From Mesorhizobium atlanticum (GTDB lineage Bacteria; Pseudomonadota; Alphaproteobacteria; Rhizobiales; Rhizobiaceae), in contig NZ_QMBQ01000004.1 in the NCBI RefSeq assembly GCF_003289965.1, positions 310,001 to 374,000 of the forward strand: a stretch of DNA of 64,000 nt. Direction: 5' to 3'. The notes beneath the pieces were generated by a model. The model saw nothing but the letters and a program-made list of their open reading frames with translations. It was not told the DNA's origin and ran no database searches. Position 1 is the first letter of the stretch. Each line of letters opens with the position of its first letter. The position numbers and the translations under genes were made by a program. Of the stretch, positions 46,624-55,547 are shown one piece after another.

Positions 46624-46633
46624 GAGCTGGCAG

Positions 46634-49546
46634 ATGAACATCAAGGCCGACTTCCCGACACTCATCGAAGAGATCGACTACGGAACACCGGAGTCGAAGG
46701 CGACGAAGCAGGTCACGCTCACTGTCGACGGGCAGAGCATCACGGTGCCTGAAGGCACTTCGATCATGCGCGCGGCGATGGAGGGCGGGGTCGAGATCCC
46801 AAAACTCTGCGCTACCGACATGCTGGACTCCTTCGGCTCCTGCCGCGTCTGCCTGGTCGAGATCGAAGGGCGCGGCGGCACGCCGGCCTCCTGCACGACG
46901 CCGGTCGGCGAAGGCATGGTGGTGCGCACGCAGTCGGAGCGGCTCGACGCGATCCGCCGCGGCGTCATGGAGCTCTATGTCTCCGACCATCCGACGGGCT
47001 GGAACGAGAAGGCCGGAACCGGCGCCAGCGAATTCGACGCGGTGGCGAAGTCGGTCGGTCTGGTCGAGAACCGTTACGGCACCGAAGGGCGCAACCACGT
47101 CAAGGACGATGGCGGCGTCGCGCCCGGCCATGGCTCGCTCGCGGTCGACTATATCGCCCGTGACGAATCCAACCCCTATTTCACCTACGACCCGGCGCAG
47201 TGCATCGTCTGCTCGCGCTGCGTGCGTGCCTGCGAAGAGGTGCAGGGCACCTTCGCGCTGACCATCGAGGGCCGCGGCTTCGAATCGCGCATGGTCGCCG
47301 GCATGCATGAGGACTTCATCGCTTCCGAATGCGTCTCCTGCGGCGCCTGCGTGCAGGCCTGCCCAACCGACGCGCTGCGCGAAAAGACCGTGCTCGAAAA
47401 GGGCATGCCGGAGCGCTCGGCCGTCACCACCTGCGCCTATTGCGGCGTCGGCTGCTCGTTCAAGGCAGAGGTCAAGGGTGACGAGGTCATCCGCATGATG
47501 CCCTACAAGGACGGCAAGGCGAACCACGGCCATTCCTGCGTCAAGGGCCGTTTCGCCTATGGCTATGCCACGCACAAGGACCGCATCCTGTCGCCGATGA
47601 TCCGCGAGAAGATCTCCGATCCGTGGCGCGAGGTGAGCTGGGAAGAGGCGATCGCCCATACGGCGAAGGAATTCCGCCGCATCCAGTATCAGTATGGACG
47701 CACCGCCATCGGCGGCATCACCTCCTCGCGCTGCACCAACGAGGAGACCTATCTCGTCCAGAAGCTGGTGCGCCAGGGCTTCCGCAACAACAATGTCGAC
47801 ACCTGCGCGCGCGTCTGCCATTCGCCGACCGGCTACGGCCTCGGCCAGACCTACGGCACCTCGGCCGGCACCCAGGATTTCGATTCCGTCGAATACACCG
47901 ATGTCGCCGTCATCATCGGCGCCAATCCGGCTTCCGCCCATCCGGTCTTCGCCTCGCGGCTGAAGAAGCGGCTGCGCCAGGGCGCCAAGCTGATCGTGCT
48001 CGATCCGCGCCGCACCGAGATGGTCAAGTCGGCGCATGTCGAGGCCGACTATCACCTGCCGCTGAAGCCCGGCACCAATGTGGCGGTGCTGACGGCGCTG
48101 GCGCATGTCATCGTCACCGAGGGCCTGTTCAACGAAGCCTTCATCCGCGAGCGCTGCGACTGGGCCGAATTTCAGGACTGGGCGTCCTTCGTTGCGCTGC
48201 CGGAAAACAGCCCGGAGACGGTCGGCAAGCTCTCCGGCGTCGATCCGGAAGCCATCCGGGGTGCCGCGCGTCTCTATGCCAAGGGCGGCAACGGCGCGAT
48301 CTATTACGGCCTCGGCGTCACCGAACACAGCCAGGGTTCGACCACCGTGATGGCGATCGCGAACCTTGCCATGGCGACCGGCAATATCGGCCGTCCGGGT
48401 GTCGGCGTGAACCCGCTGCGCGGCCAGAACAACGTGCAGGGCTCCTGCGACATGGGTTCCTTCCCGCATGAGCTGCCAGGCTACCGCCACATCTCGGGCG
48501 AAGCCGTGCGCGACATCTATGAGAGCCTGTGGGGCGTTAAGCTGGACGACGAGCCGGGCCTGCGCATCCCCAACATGCTGGACGCCGCCGTCGACGGCTC
48601 GTTCAAGGGCATCTACATCCAGGGCGAGGACATCCTGCAGTCCGACCCCGACACCAAGCATGTCGCCGGCGGCCTTGCCGCGATGGAATGCGTGGTCGTG
48701 CACGACCTCTTCCTCAACGAGACGGCCAACTACGCGCATGTCTTCCTGCCGGGTTCGACCTTCCTCGAGAAGGACGGCACCTTCACCAATGCCGAGCGCC
48801 GCATCAACATGGTGCGCAAGGTGCTGGAGCCGAAGGCGCGCTACGCCGACTGGGAGGCGACGCAGGAGCTTGCCCGCGCCATCGGGCTCGACTGGAACTA
48901 CACGCATCCGTCCGAAATCATGGACGAGATCGCCAAGACGACGCCCAGCTTCGCCGGCGTCTCGTTCGAGCTGCTCGACCGCGTCGGCTCGGTGCAGTGG
49001 CCCTGCAACGAGAAGGCGCCGCTCGGCACGCCGATCATGCATGTCGACGGCTTCGTGCGCGGCAAGGGCAAGTTCATCCGCACCGAATATGTGGCGACGG
49101 ACGAGCGCACCGGCCCGCGCTATCCGCTGCTGCTCACCACCGGCCGTATCCTGTCGCAGTACAATGTCGGCGCGCAGACCAGGCGCACCGACAACGTCGC
49201 GTGGCATGCCGAGGACCGGCTGGAGATCCATCCGCACGACGCCGAGGTGCGCGGCGTGCGCGAAGGCGACTGGGTGCGGCTGGCGAGCCGCTCCGGCGAA
49301 ACCACGTTGCGCGCGCTGATCACCGACCGCGTCTCGCCGGGCGTCGTCTACACGACCTTCCACCATCCGGACACGCAGGCCAATGTGATCACCACCGACT
49401 TCTCGGACTGGGCGACCAACTGTCCGGAATACAAGGTCACCGCCGTGCAGGTGGCGCCCTCCAACGGCCCGACCGATTGGCAGAAGGACTACAACGAACA
49501 GGCCAGGCAGAGCCGTCGTATCGCTCCGCTTGCGGCAGCGGAGTAG
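46634..49546 (+). CDS. fdsA: NAD-dependent formate dehydrogenase alpha (molybdenum) subunit
   Basis: The 970-residue catalytic subunit has an N-terminal [2Fe-2S] ferredoxin (CATDMLDSFGSCRVC), two 4Fe-4S motifs (CIVCSRCVRACEE, CVSCGACVQACP) and a proximal 4Fe-4S site CAYCGVGCSF. The bis-MGD molybdopterin domain follows; NVDTCARVCHSPT gives C395 as the Mo ligand where E. coli FdhF has selenocysteine. The C-terminal MoCo-binding domain ends near YKVTAVQV. It oxidises formate to CO2 in the cytoplasm as part of FdsABGD. Confidence 0.96.
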   Translation: MNIKADFPTLIEEIDYGTPESKATKQVTLTVDGQSITVPEGTSIMRAAMEGGVEIPKLCATDMLDSFGSCRVCLVEIEGRGGTPASCTTPVGEGMVVRTQSERLDAIRRGVMELYVSDHPTGWNEKAGTGASEFDAVAKSVGLVENRYGTEGRNHVKDDGGVAPGHGSLAVDYIARDESNPYFTYDPAQCIVCSRCVRACEEVQGTFALTIEGRGFESRMVAGMHEDFIASECVSCGACVQACPTDALREKTVLEKGMPERSAVTTCAYCGVGCSFKAEVKGDEVIRMMPYKDGKANHGHSCVKGRFAYGYATHKDRILSPMIREKISDPWREVSWEEAIAHTAKEFRRIQYQYGRTAIGGITSSRCTNEETYLVQKLVRQGFRNNNVDTCARVCHSPTGYGLGQTYGTSAGTQDFDSVEYTDVAVIIGANPASAHPVFASRLKKRLRQGAKLIVLDPRRTEMVKSAHVEADYHLPLKPGTNVAVLTALAHVIVTEGLFNEAFIRERCDWAEFQDWASFVALPENSPETVGKLSGVDPEAIRGAARLYAKGGNGAIYYGLGVTEHSQGSTTVMAIANLAMATGNIGRPGVGVNPLRGQNNVQGSCDMGSFPHELPGYRHISGEAVRDIYESLWGVKLDDEPGLRIPNMLDAAVDGSFKGIYIQGEDILQSDPDTKHVAGGLAAMECVVVHDLFLNETANYAHVFLPGSTFLEKDGTFTNAERRINMVRKVLEPKARYADWEATQELARAIGLDWNYTHPSEIMDEIAKTTPSFAGVSFELLDRVGSVQWPCNEKAPLGTPIMHVDGFVRGKGKFIRTEYVATDERTGPRYPLLLTTGRILSQYNVGAQTRRTDNVAWHAEDRLEIHPHDAEVRGVREGDWVRLASRSGETTLRALITDRVSPGVVYTTFHHPDTQANVITTDFSDWATNCPEYKVTAVQVAPSNGPTDWQKDYNEQARQSRRIAPLAAAE

Positions 49547-49548
49547 TC

Positions 49549-50379
49549 TTGACCGCGCGGCGCAAAGCCACGACCCAAATCTCGCGGCTGGCGCATCGCG
49601 CCGGCGGCACCGCGGCCGCGAACCGCATGGTGCCGGAGGAGACGCCTGTGGCGTTCTCCTTTGCCGGCACCACGCATGCGGTGATGATGGCAAGCCCCGC
49701 CGACTTCGAGGATTTCGCGCTCGGCTTCTCGCTGACCGAAGGCATCATTGCCGACCCGAAAGAGATCGAGGCGATCGAGGTCGAGGATCTCGGCGCCGGC
49801 ATCGATATCCAGATCCGGCTGAAGGACCAGGCCAACACGCGTTTCCAGGCACGGCGGCGCCGGCTGGCCGGGCCTGTCGGCTGCGGCTTGTGCGGCATCG
49901 AATCCATCGAGGAAGCGATGCGCTCGGTCGACGCGGTTGGTGCGTCGCGGCTTACGCTTCAGGCCAAGGACGTCACAAGCGCCGTCCGCCTGCTGTCGAA
50001 GCAGCAGCCGTTGCACGCCGAGACCGGCGCGGTGCATGCCGCGGGCTTCTACGTGCCCGGCAAGGGCATCGTTATGGCGCGCGAGGATGTCGGCCGCCAC
50101 AATGCACTGGACAAGCTCGCCGGCGCGCTGGCCAAGGCCGGGATCGATGGCGCGAGCGGCGCCGTCGTGGTGACCTCGCGCGTATCGGTCGAGATGGTGC
50201 AGAAGACGGCCGCCATCGGCGCCGCGATCATCATGGCGGTTTCGGCGCCGACGGCGCTTGCCATCCGCACGGCCGATGCCGCCGGCATGACGCTGGTCGC
50301 GCTGGTGCGCGGCGACGATTTCGATATTTTCACCCACCCGCACCGGGTGGCCTCCGGAGTTGCCAAGCATGTCGCATGA
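49549..50379 (+). CDS. fdhD: Formate dehydrogenase accessory sulfurtransferase FdhD (FdsC)
   Basis: The 276-residue protein has FADFALGF-like (here FEDFALGFSLTEGII), VGCGLCGIES with the CxxC that carries sulfur, and EDVGRHNALDKLAGA, all standard FdhD motifs. A TTG at 49549 fits GGAG upstream and lies 2 bases after the fdsA stop. A longer open frame starting inside fdsA is spurious. It sulfurates the molybdenum cofactor of FdsA. It ends inside the fdsD start. Confidence 0.93.
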   Translation: MTARRKATTQISRLAHRAGGTAAANRMVPEETPVAFSFAGTTHAVMMASPADFEDFALGFSLTEGIIADPKEIEAIEVEDLGAGIDIQIRLKDQANTRFQARRRRLAGPVGCGLCGIESIEEAMRSVDAVGASRLTLQAKDVTSAVRLLSKQQPLHAETGAVHAAGFYVPGKGIVMAREDVGRHNALDKLAGALAKAGIDGASGAVVVTSRVSVEMVQKTAAIGAAIIMAVSAPTALAIRTADAAGMTLVALVRGDDFDIFTHPHRVASGVAKHVA

Positions 50380-50680
50380 CGAAGACCACATCGCCGGCAC
50401 CAGGGAAAAGCTGGTGCGCATGGCCAACCAGATCGCCACTTTCTTTCATTCGAAGCCGCGCGAGGAAGGCATTGCCGGCGTTGCCGAGCACATCAACAAG
50501 TTCTGGGAACCGCGGATGCGGCGGCAGTTGTTCGAGATGCTGGATGGCGGCGCGGAGAATTTCGACGACCTCGTGATCGCGGCCTCGGCCAAGATCAAGC
50601 GGCCGATCTCCCCCGCGGAGGCCGACAGGAAGCTTGGGGTCGCGGCCTTTCCAGCCGATATCGCCGCTTCGCAGGAATAA
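50369..50680 (+). CDS. fdsD: Formate dehydrogenase delta subunit
   Basis: The 103-residue protein fits the FdsD family: DHIAGTREKLVRMANQIATFF, FWEPRMRRQLFEMLDGG and SPAEADRKLG. It overlaps fdhD by 11 bases. FdsD is needed for assembly or stability of the soluble formate dehydrogenase. It closes the fdsGBACD operon. Confidence 0.93.
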   Translation: MSHDEDHIAGTREKLVRMANQIATFFHSKPREEGIAGVAEHINKFWEPRMRRQLFEMLDGGAENFDDLVIAASAKIKRPISPAEADRKLGVAAFPADIAASQE

Positions 50681-50793
50681 TGTAGCCACCGGACGGCCTT
50701 ATATTCCTTTCCGCTAAAGTTTAAGCTGCCGCTATCGGCGCGGCTCTGCTATGGTTGGCGACAGGAAATCGTCTGGCCGGCGGGGTAGTTTGC

Positions 50794-52347
50794 GTGAGGC
50801 CGATCGAGACCAGATACGCCCGTAGCGGGGATGTGCGGATCGCCTATCAGGTGATCGGCCAGGGCTCTTTCGACCTCGTCTTCGTACCGGGTTTCATCTC
50901 CAATCTCGACCTGCATTGGGAAGACGAAGGCTACAGCCGCCTCTTGAAACGGCTCTCCGCCTTCTCGCGCCTGATCCTGTTCGACAAGCGCGGCACCGGG
51001 CTTTCCGACCGCGTCGACACCCACCATTTGCCCAGCCTCGAGACGCGCATGGACGACGTGCGCGCCGTGATGGACGCCACCGGCAGCGGCCGCGCCGCGA
51101 TCCTCGGTGCCTCGGAAGGCGCGCCGATGGCGATGCTGTTCGCCGCCGCCTATCCGGAGCGGACGCGGGCGCTGGTGCTCTACGGCGGCTATGCGCATTT
51201 CCACAAATGGGTAATGCCGCCGGAACGGCTGGAAGCCTTCATCGAGACGGCGGAGACGTCCTGGGGCACCGGCGCGACCTTGCCCAATTTCGCGCCGGGC
51301 CGGGTCGACGATACCCACTTCGCCCAGTGGTGGGCCCGGTTCGAGCGGCTGTCGGCCAGCCCGACGGCCGCGGCGGCGCTTGCCCGCATGAATGCCGGCA
51401 TAGACGTGCGCGACATGCTCGGGACGATCAGCGTGCCGACATACCTGATCCATCGCCGCAACGACGCCCGAGTCGACCCTGACGCCAGCCGCTTCCTGGC
51501 CAGGAAGATCCCCGGCGCCCGCCTGGTCGAGATTTCGGGGCGCGACCATCCGATCTGGACCGGCGACGTCGATCGCGTGGCCGACCTGATCGAGGAATTC
51601 CTGACCGGAGAGCCAGCGGTGGCCGATGTGGAACGGGTGCTAGCAGCACTTCTGGTGACACGCATCTATGACACCGCGCGGCTTGGCGATCGCTTGTGGA
51701 GCGAGCGCAGCCTACGCTTCCAGGAGAACTGGCGCATGCTGGTCGGCCGCCATGGCGGCCGCGTCGCCGGCACGCATGGCGAGCTGATGATCTCGCGCTT
51801 CGATGGCCCGGCGCGTGCCGTGCGTTGCGCGGCTCTGCTGCGCGAGGCGGCCCAGGAAATCGGTGTGGCAAGCGCGCAAGGGGTGCATGTCGGCGAGATC
51901 GAGGTACGCGGACCGCCGACGGGGCTGACAGCGCGTGTGGCCATGCAGCTTGCCGCCCATGCCGAGCGCGGCCACATCCTCTGCTCAAGACTGGTCGCCG
52001 ACCTGGCAGCGGGTTCGGGGCTGCATTTCACCGATGCCGGCCGCATCGGCCTCGACGAATTGGACGAGCCGCTGGCGCTGGTGCAGGTGACGGCCGAACA
52101 GCATCTGGAGCCGGCTTGCCGCCCCAAAGCCAAGCCGGCCGAACCGACAACGCTGACGGCTCGCGAGAGCGAGGTGGTGAGCCTGATCGCCGACGGCAAG
52201 AGCAATGCCGCGATCGCCGCCGAGCTCGACCTCAGCGAGCACACGGTCAAGCGGCACGTCGCCAACATCTTGCTCAAGCTCGACCTGCCGTCGCGGGCGG
52301 CGGCGGCGGCATTCTCGGCCAGACATGCTGGCCCGGACGGGCCATGA
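50794..52347 (+). CDS. Three-domain regulator: alpha/beta-hydrolase, degenerate nucleotide-cyclase domain, LuxR HTH
   Basis: The 517-residue protein starts at a GTG at 50794, giving the typical VRPIETRYARSGDVRIAYQV opening. Residues 1-270 are an alpha/beta hydrolase with a possible triad S107 (GASEG), D224 and H252. Residues 281-435 resemble class III adenylate/guanylate cyclases, but the metal aspartates are lost: TDIVGST becomes TRIYDTA and the second Asp (AGDG) becomes THGE, so it cannot be a normal cyclase. Residues 453-515 are a LuxR/NarL HTH (LTARESEVVSLIADGKSNAAIAAEL). It may sense a hydrolysable or merely bound ligand and control the genes after it. Confidence 0.87.
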   Translation: MRPIETRYARSGDVRIAYQVIGQGSFDLVFVPGFISNLDLHWEDEGYSRLLKRLSAFSRLILFDKRGTGLSDRVDTHHLPSLETRMDDVRAVMDATGSGRAAILGASEGAPMAMLFAAAYPERTRALVLYGGYAHFHKWVMPPERLEAFIETAETSWGTGATLPNFAPGRVDDTHFAQWWARFERLSASPTAAAALARMNAGIDVRDMLGTISVPTYLIHRRNDARVDPDASRFLARKIPGARLVEISGRDHPIWTGDVDRVADLIEEFLTGEPAVADVERVLAALLVTRIYDTARLGDRLWSERSLRFQENWRMLVGRHGGRVAGTHGELMISRFDGPARAVRCAALLREAAQEIGVASAQGVHVGEIEVRGPPTGLTARVAMQLAAHAERGHILCSRLVADLAAGSGLHFTDAGRIGLDELDEPLALVQVTAEQHLEPACRPKAKPAEPTTLTARESEVVSLIADGKSNAAIAAELDLSEHTVKRHVANILLKLDLPSRAAAAAFSARHAGPDGP

Positions 52348-52445
52348 GAGCCATGGCGCTTTCGGGCGAAGCGGTGGGAAGGCCGTAGGAGGTATCAATT
52401 CTCCCCATGCAGGCAGCCAGGAAGGCACTGCGAATGGAGGATGAA

Positions 52446-52919
52446 ATGCTGAAACTCAATCGCAAGATCGGATTGCTGGCATTTGCCGCAGGCGCTTTGC
52501 TGGCCATCACCCCGGCGCGGGCCGAAGACGCTTCGGCAACCGCCGCCTACAAGGACATCCAGGCCACGCTCGGCACCGTCCCCGACATGTTCAAGACGCT
52601 GCCGGACGTCGCGGTGGCCGGCGCCTGGGCCGAGATCAAGGGCGTCCAGCTCAATCCGAACACCGCCCTCAACGGCAAGACCAAGGAGTTGATGGGCCTC
52701 GCGGTCGCCTCGCAGATCCCCTGCCAGTACTGCATCTATTTCCACACGCTGGCGGCCAAGGCGAACGGCGCGAGCGACGAGGAGATCAAGGAGGCCATCG
52801 CGATGGCGGCGATCGTGCGCCACTGGTCGACGATGCTCAACGGCAGCCAGGTCGACCTCGCCACATTCAAGAAGCAGACCGACGACCTGTTCGCCGCCGT
52901 CAAGGCGAAGTCGCAGTGA
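52446..52919 (+). CDS. Exported carboxymuconolactone decarboxylase/AhpD-family protein
   Basis: The 157-residue protein has a signal peptide (1-26, ending PARA) and an AhpD-like core with CQYCIYFH at 93-100, the CxxCxxxH redox motif. GGAGG precedes the ATG at 52446. AhpD-family proteins act as peroxidase reductants or isomerase-like decarboxylases; a periplasmic copy is uncommon. It follows the LuxR-type regulator by 98 bases and may be its target. Confidence 0.88.
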   Translation: MLKLNRKIGLLAFAAGALLAITPARAEDASATAAYKDIQATLGTVPDMFKTLPDVAVAGAWAEIKGVQLNPNTALNGKTKELMGLAVASQIPCQYCIYFHTLAAKANGASDEEIKEAIAMAAIVRHWSTMLNGSQVDLATFKKQTDDLFAAVKAKSQ

Positions 52920-52998
52920 AAGACCCGCGGCCCGGCGATCGCGTCGGGCTGCGTCCCGAGCAACGGAACGCCCGATCGAACGGGCCATGGAGACAAAG

Positions 52999-53361
52999 AT
53001 GTTGACCAAGACAAAGACAGTGGACGGCGCGGCGATCAAGAAGGCGATCGAGGGTCGTGACGGCAAGCTCCTGTCGAGCTTCTACACCGACGATGCGCTG
53101 GTGCGGGTCGTCGACCGCAACAACCCGCCGAGCAAGCCACGCGAGATTCGCGGCCGCGCGGCGATCAGCACCTTCTGGGACGATATCTGCAGCCGGGCGA
53201 TGACCCACAAGGTCGACACCACCATCGCCGAGGGCGACAACCTCGCCTTCCTGCAGGCCTGCGCCTATCCGGACGGCACAAAGGTGGTCTGCGCGGCGAT
53301 GCTGGAGCTGAAGAACGGCCTGATCGCGCGGCAGACCGTCGTGCAGGCCTGGGACGAATAG
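52999..53361 (+). CDS. SnoaL/NTF2-like fold protein
   Basis: The 120-residue protein has the alpha+beta cone features: AIKKAIEGRDGKLLSSFYTDDALVRVV (N-terminal helices), REIRGRAAISTFWDDI and LELKNGLIARQTVVQAWDE (C-terminal strand). The ATG at 52999 has GGAG 6 bases before it. Such proteins are cyclases, isomerases or binding proteins; the ligand is unknown. Confidence 0.8.
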   Translation: MLTKTKTVDGAAIKKAIEGRDGKLLSSFYTDDALVRVVDRNNPPSKPREIRGRAAISTFWDDICSRAMTHKVDTTIAEGDNLAFLQACAYPDGTKVVCAAMLELKNGLIARQTVVQAWDE

Positions 53362-53403
53362 CCGACCGCGGACAAATCAACACAATCGTGAGGGAGCACC
53401 GAG

Positions 53404-53718
53404 ATGTTCAGCGCCAGATGGCAGATCGACGCCAGGTTCGGTCACAAGCAGACCGCACTTGAGCTGATGCGGAAATGGGAGCGCGAGATCGGCTCGCAGG
53501 TTGGCCTGGCCGACTTGAATTTCCGCCTCATGACCGGCTCGATCGGCGCCCGCGAAGCGACGATCGAATCCCACCACGAGGTCGAAAGCATGGCCCAGTT
53601 GGAAGCGTTCTTCGCCAAGATCGCCAAGATCGAAGCGCACGCCAAGTGGGGCAAGGAGCTGGAACCCTATGTGGTGTCTGGCACCAGCCAGTGGCAGATC
53701 TTCCGCATCGTGGAATAG
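53404..53718 (+). CDS. Hypothetical small protein, possible dimeric alpha/beta barrel
   Basis: I do not recognise a named family. The 104 residues contain ARWQIDARFGHKQTALELMRKWE and SHHEVESMAQLEAFFAKIAKI, then WGKELEPYVVSGTSQWQIFRI, a beta-alpha-beta arrangement as in ferredoxin-like dimeric barrels (NIPSNAP/EthD type). AGGGAGCACC precedes the ATG. It lies in the same-strand run downstream of the LuxR-type regulator, 42 bases after the SnoaL-like gene, suggesting an operon. Confidence 0.75.
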   Translation: MFSARWQIDARFGHKQTALELMRKWEREIGSQVGLADLNFRLMTGSIGAREATIESHHEVESMAQLEAFFAKIAKIEAHAKWGKELEPYVVSGTSQWQIFRIVE

Positions 53719-54044
53719 TTGATCGTCGAATAGCCGAGGCCGTGAGGCGACGGCGAGCATGATGGCAGAAGTGGCTGCGATGCAGGCTGCCACTTCTCGG
53801 CCTTGGATCGACCAAATCAGGAACCGGCCCTCGGCCATGACATGGCAGCCGCTTTGGCAGCCGTGCCATGGCTCTCCCGGGCCATGCCCCGCTGGTCCTT
53901 TCGGGCGAAGCGGCGGGGGCCAGGTTGGTGCATTGTGCGCTTCCTGCACCATCCAACGCATCCGCCCGATGAGGCGAACAAACGAAGCAACACATGCGTC
54001 GCGTCGACGCCCTGTGGCGCTGGCGCAATCAAGGGAGCAAACCG
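53719..54044. other. 326-base gap before the BBE-type oxidoreductase
   Basis: No convincing gene is present. AGAAGTGGC (53767-53775) and GCCACTTCT (53789-53797) form a 9-bp inverted repeat that may end the upstream run. A downstream promoter for the oxidoreductase is expected but not obvious. Short open frames here have poor codon statistics and no ribosome-binding sites. Confidence 0.4.
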
Positions 54045-55454
54045 ATGACCGACGAAGCCCATGCAAAACTGCGTGAAAGCCTGCGCGGGGAGGTGATCCT
54101 GCGCGACGATGCCGGCTATGACGAGGCCCGCAAGGTCTATAACGGCATGATCGAAAAGCGCCCGCTGCTGATTGCACGCTGCGCGGATATCGCCGACGTG
54201 ATCACCGCCGTGAAATACGCCCGCGACAACGACCTGCTGATCGCGGTGCGCGGCGGAGGCCACAACGGCGCCGGATTGGGGATTTGCGACAACGGCCTCG
54301 TCATCGACCTGTCGATGATGAAGGGTGTCCATGTCGATCCGAAAACACGCACCGTCAGGGTCGGGCCCGGTTGCACGTCGGGCGACGTGGACCATGCCAC
54401 CCATCCCTTCGGGCTCGCCGTTCCGGCCGGCATCGTCTCGACCACCGGCGTTGCCGGCCTGACCCTCGGCGGCGGGACGGGCTATCTCACGCGCAGATAC
54501 GGTCTCACCATCGACAATCTGGTCGAGGCCGATCTGGTGCTGGCCGACGGCAGCGTGGTGACCGCCAGCAAAGCCGAGAACCCCGATTTGTTCTGGGCGC
54601 TCCGTGGTGGCGGCGGTAATTTCGGCGTCGTGACCAGCTTCCTGTTCCAGGCCCACCCCGTGAACATGATCTTCGGCGGCCCGGTGTTCTGGGAGGCCAA
54701 GGACGCCCCGGCGGTGATGCGGACCTATCGCGACTATCTGCCGGAGGCACCTGAGGATCTCGGCGCCTTTGTCGGCCTGAAAACCGTTCCCTCGACCGAT
54801 CCCTTCCCGCGCGAATATTGGGGCAAGCGCGCCTGCGCCATCATCTCCTGCTACAACGGCAGCGAGGAGGACGGGCGCAAGGCCATGGCGCCGCTGCTCG
54901 ACAATCTGCCGCCGCCGATCTTCAACTGGATGGGCGTGATGCCGTTCCCGGCCTTGCAGGCAATGTTCGACCCGCTGCTTCCGAAAGGCCTGCAATGGTA
55001 TTGGAAGGGCGATTTCGTCAAATCGCTTCCCGACGAAGCCATCGCCACCCATATCGCGCAGGCCGCCGAAGCGCCGAGCGAATTGTCGCTCATGCATCTT
55101 TACCCGATCGACGGCGCCGTTCGCCGCGTCGGCAAGAACGAGACGGCATGGAATGCGCGCGACGCGACCTGGTCGATGGTCATCGCCGCCATCGATCCCG
55201 ATCCGGCCAAGGCCGCCGACCTCACCAAATGGGCCAAGAACTACTGGGCGAGCATCCATCCCCATAACGGCGAAGGCGGCTACGTGAATTTCATGATGGA
55301 GGACGAAGGAGAAGCGCGCGTGCAGGCGAGCTACGGCGCGAACTACGAGCGGCTTAGCCAGGTGAAGCGCATCTATGACCCGTTCAACATCTTTAGGGTC
55401 AACCAGAACATCAAGCCCGCCGCATCGGAGATGCAGGGAAGGACGGCGGCTTAG
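54045..55454 (+). CDS. FAD-linked oxidase, berberine-bridge-enzyme type
   Basis: The 469-residue flavoprotein has a PCMH-type FAD domain: LIAVRGGGHNGAGLGI with H73 as the covalent FAD attachment residue, GVAGLTLGGGTGYLTRRYG and DLFWALRGGGGNFGVVTSF. The C-terminal YDPFNIFRVNQNI is the BBE domain signature. The second (cysteinyl) attachment seen in bicovalent members is not evident. GGAGCAAACC precedes the ATG. Substrates of this class are sugars or aromatic alcohols/alkaloids; not assignable here. Confidence 0.9.
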   Translation: MTDEAHAKLRESLRGEVILRDDAGYDEARKVYNGMIEKRPLLIARCADIADVITAVKYARDNDLLIAVRGGGHNGAGLGICDNGLVIDLSMMKGVHVDPKTRTVRVGPGCTSGDVDHATHPFGLAVPAGIVSTTGVAGLTLGGGTGYLTRRYGLTIDNLVEADLVLADGSVVTASKAENPDLFWALRGGGGNFGVVTSFLFQAHPVNMIFGGPVFWEAKDAPAVMRTYRDYLPEAPEDLGAFVGLKTVPSTDPFPREYWGKRACAIISCYNGSEEDGRKAMAPLLDNLPPPIFNWMGVMPFPALQAMFDPLLPKGLQWYWKGDFVKSLPDEAIATHIAQAAEAPSELSLMHLYPIDGAVRRVGKNETAWNARDATWSMVIAAIDPDPAKAADLTKWAKNYWASIHPHNGEGGYVNFMMEDEGEARVQASYGANYERLSQVKRIYDPFNIFRVNQNIKPAASEMQGRTAA

Positions 55455-55483
55455 TTCTACGCCGCCCCGGCGAGACAAGGATC

Positions 55484-55535
55484 GAGGTCGGATTGCCAAC
55501 CGATTTTGCGAAGGCAAATCGGGCAATCCGACCTC
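55484..55535. terminator. Hairpin between convergent genes
   Basis: GAGGTCGGATTGCC (55484-55497) is exactly complementary to GGCAATCCGACCTC (55522-55535), with an inner CGATTT/AAATCG pairing. It lies 30 bases after the BBE-type gene and 12 bases after the minus-strand dehydrogenase stop and probably ends both transcripts. There is no long T-run. Confidence 0.65.
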
Positions 55536-55547
55536 TCCCACAAGGGG

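Noticed and set aside
46589..49693. A 1034-codon open frame on the minus strand opposite fdsA
   Set aside because: It is the GC-skew shadow of fdsA, with no recognisable domain and biased Arg/His/Asp/Gln composition. fdsA itself has all expected motifs.
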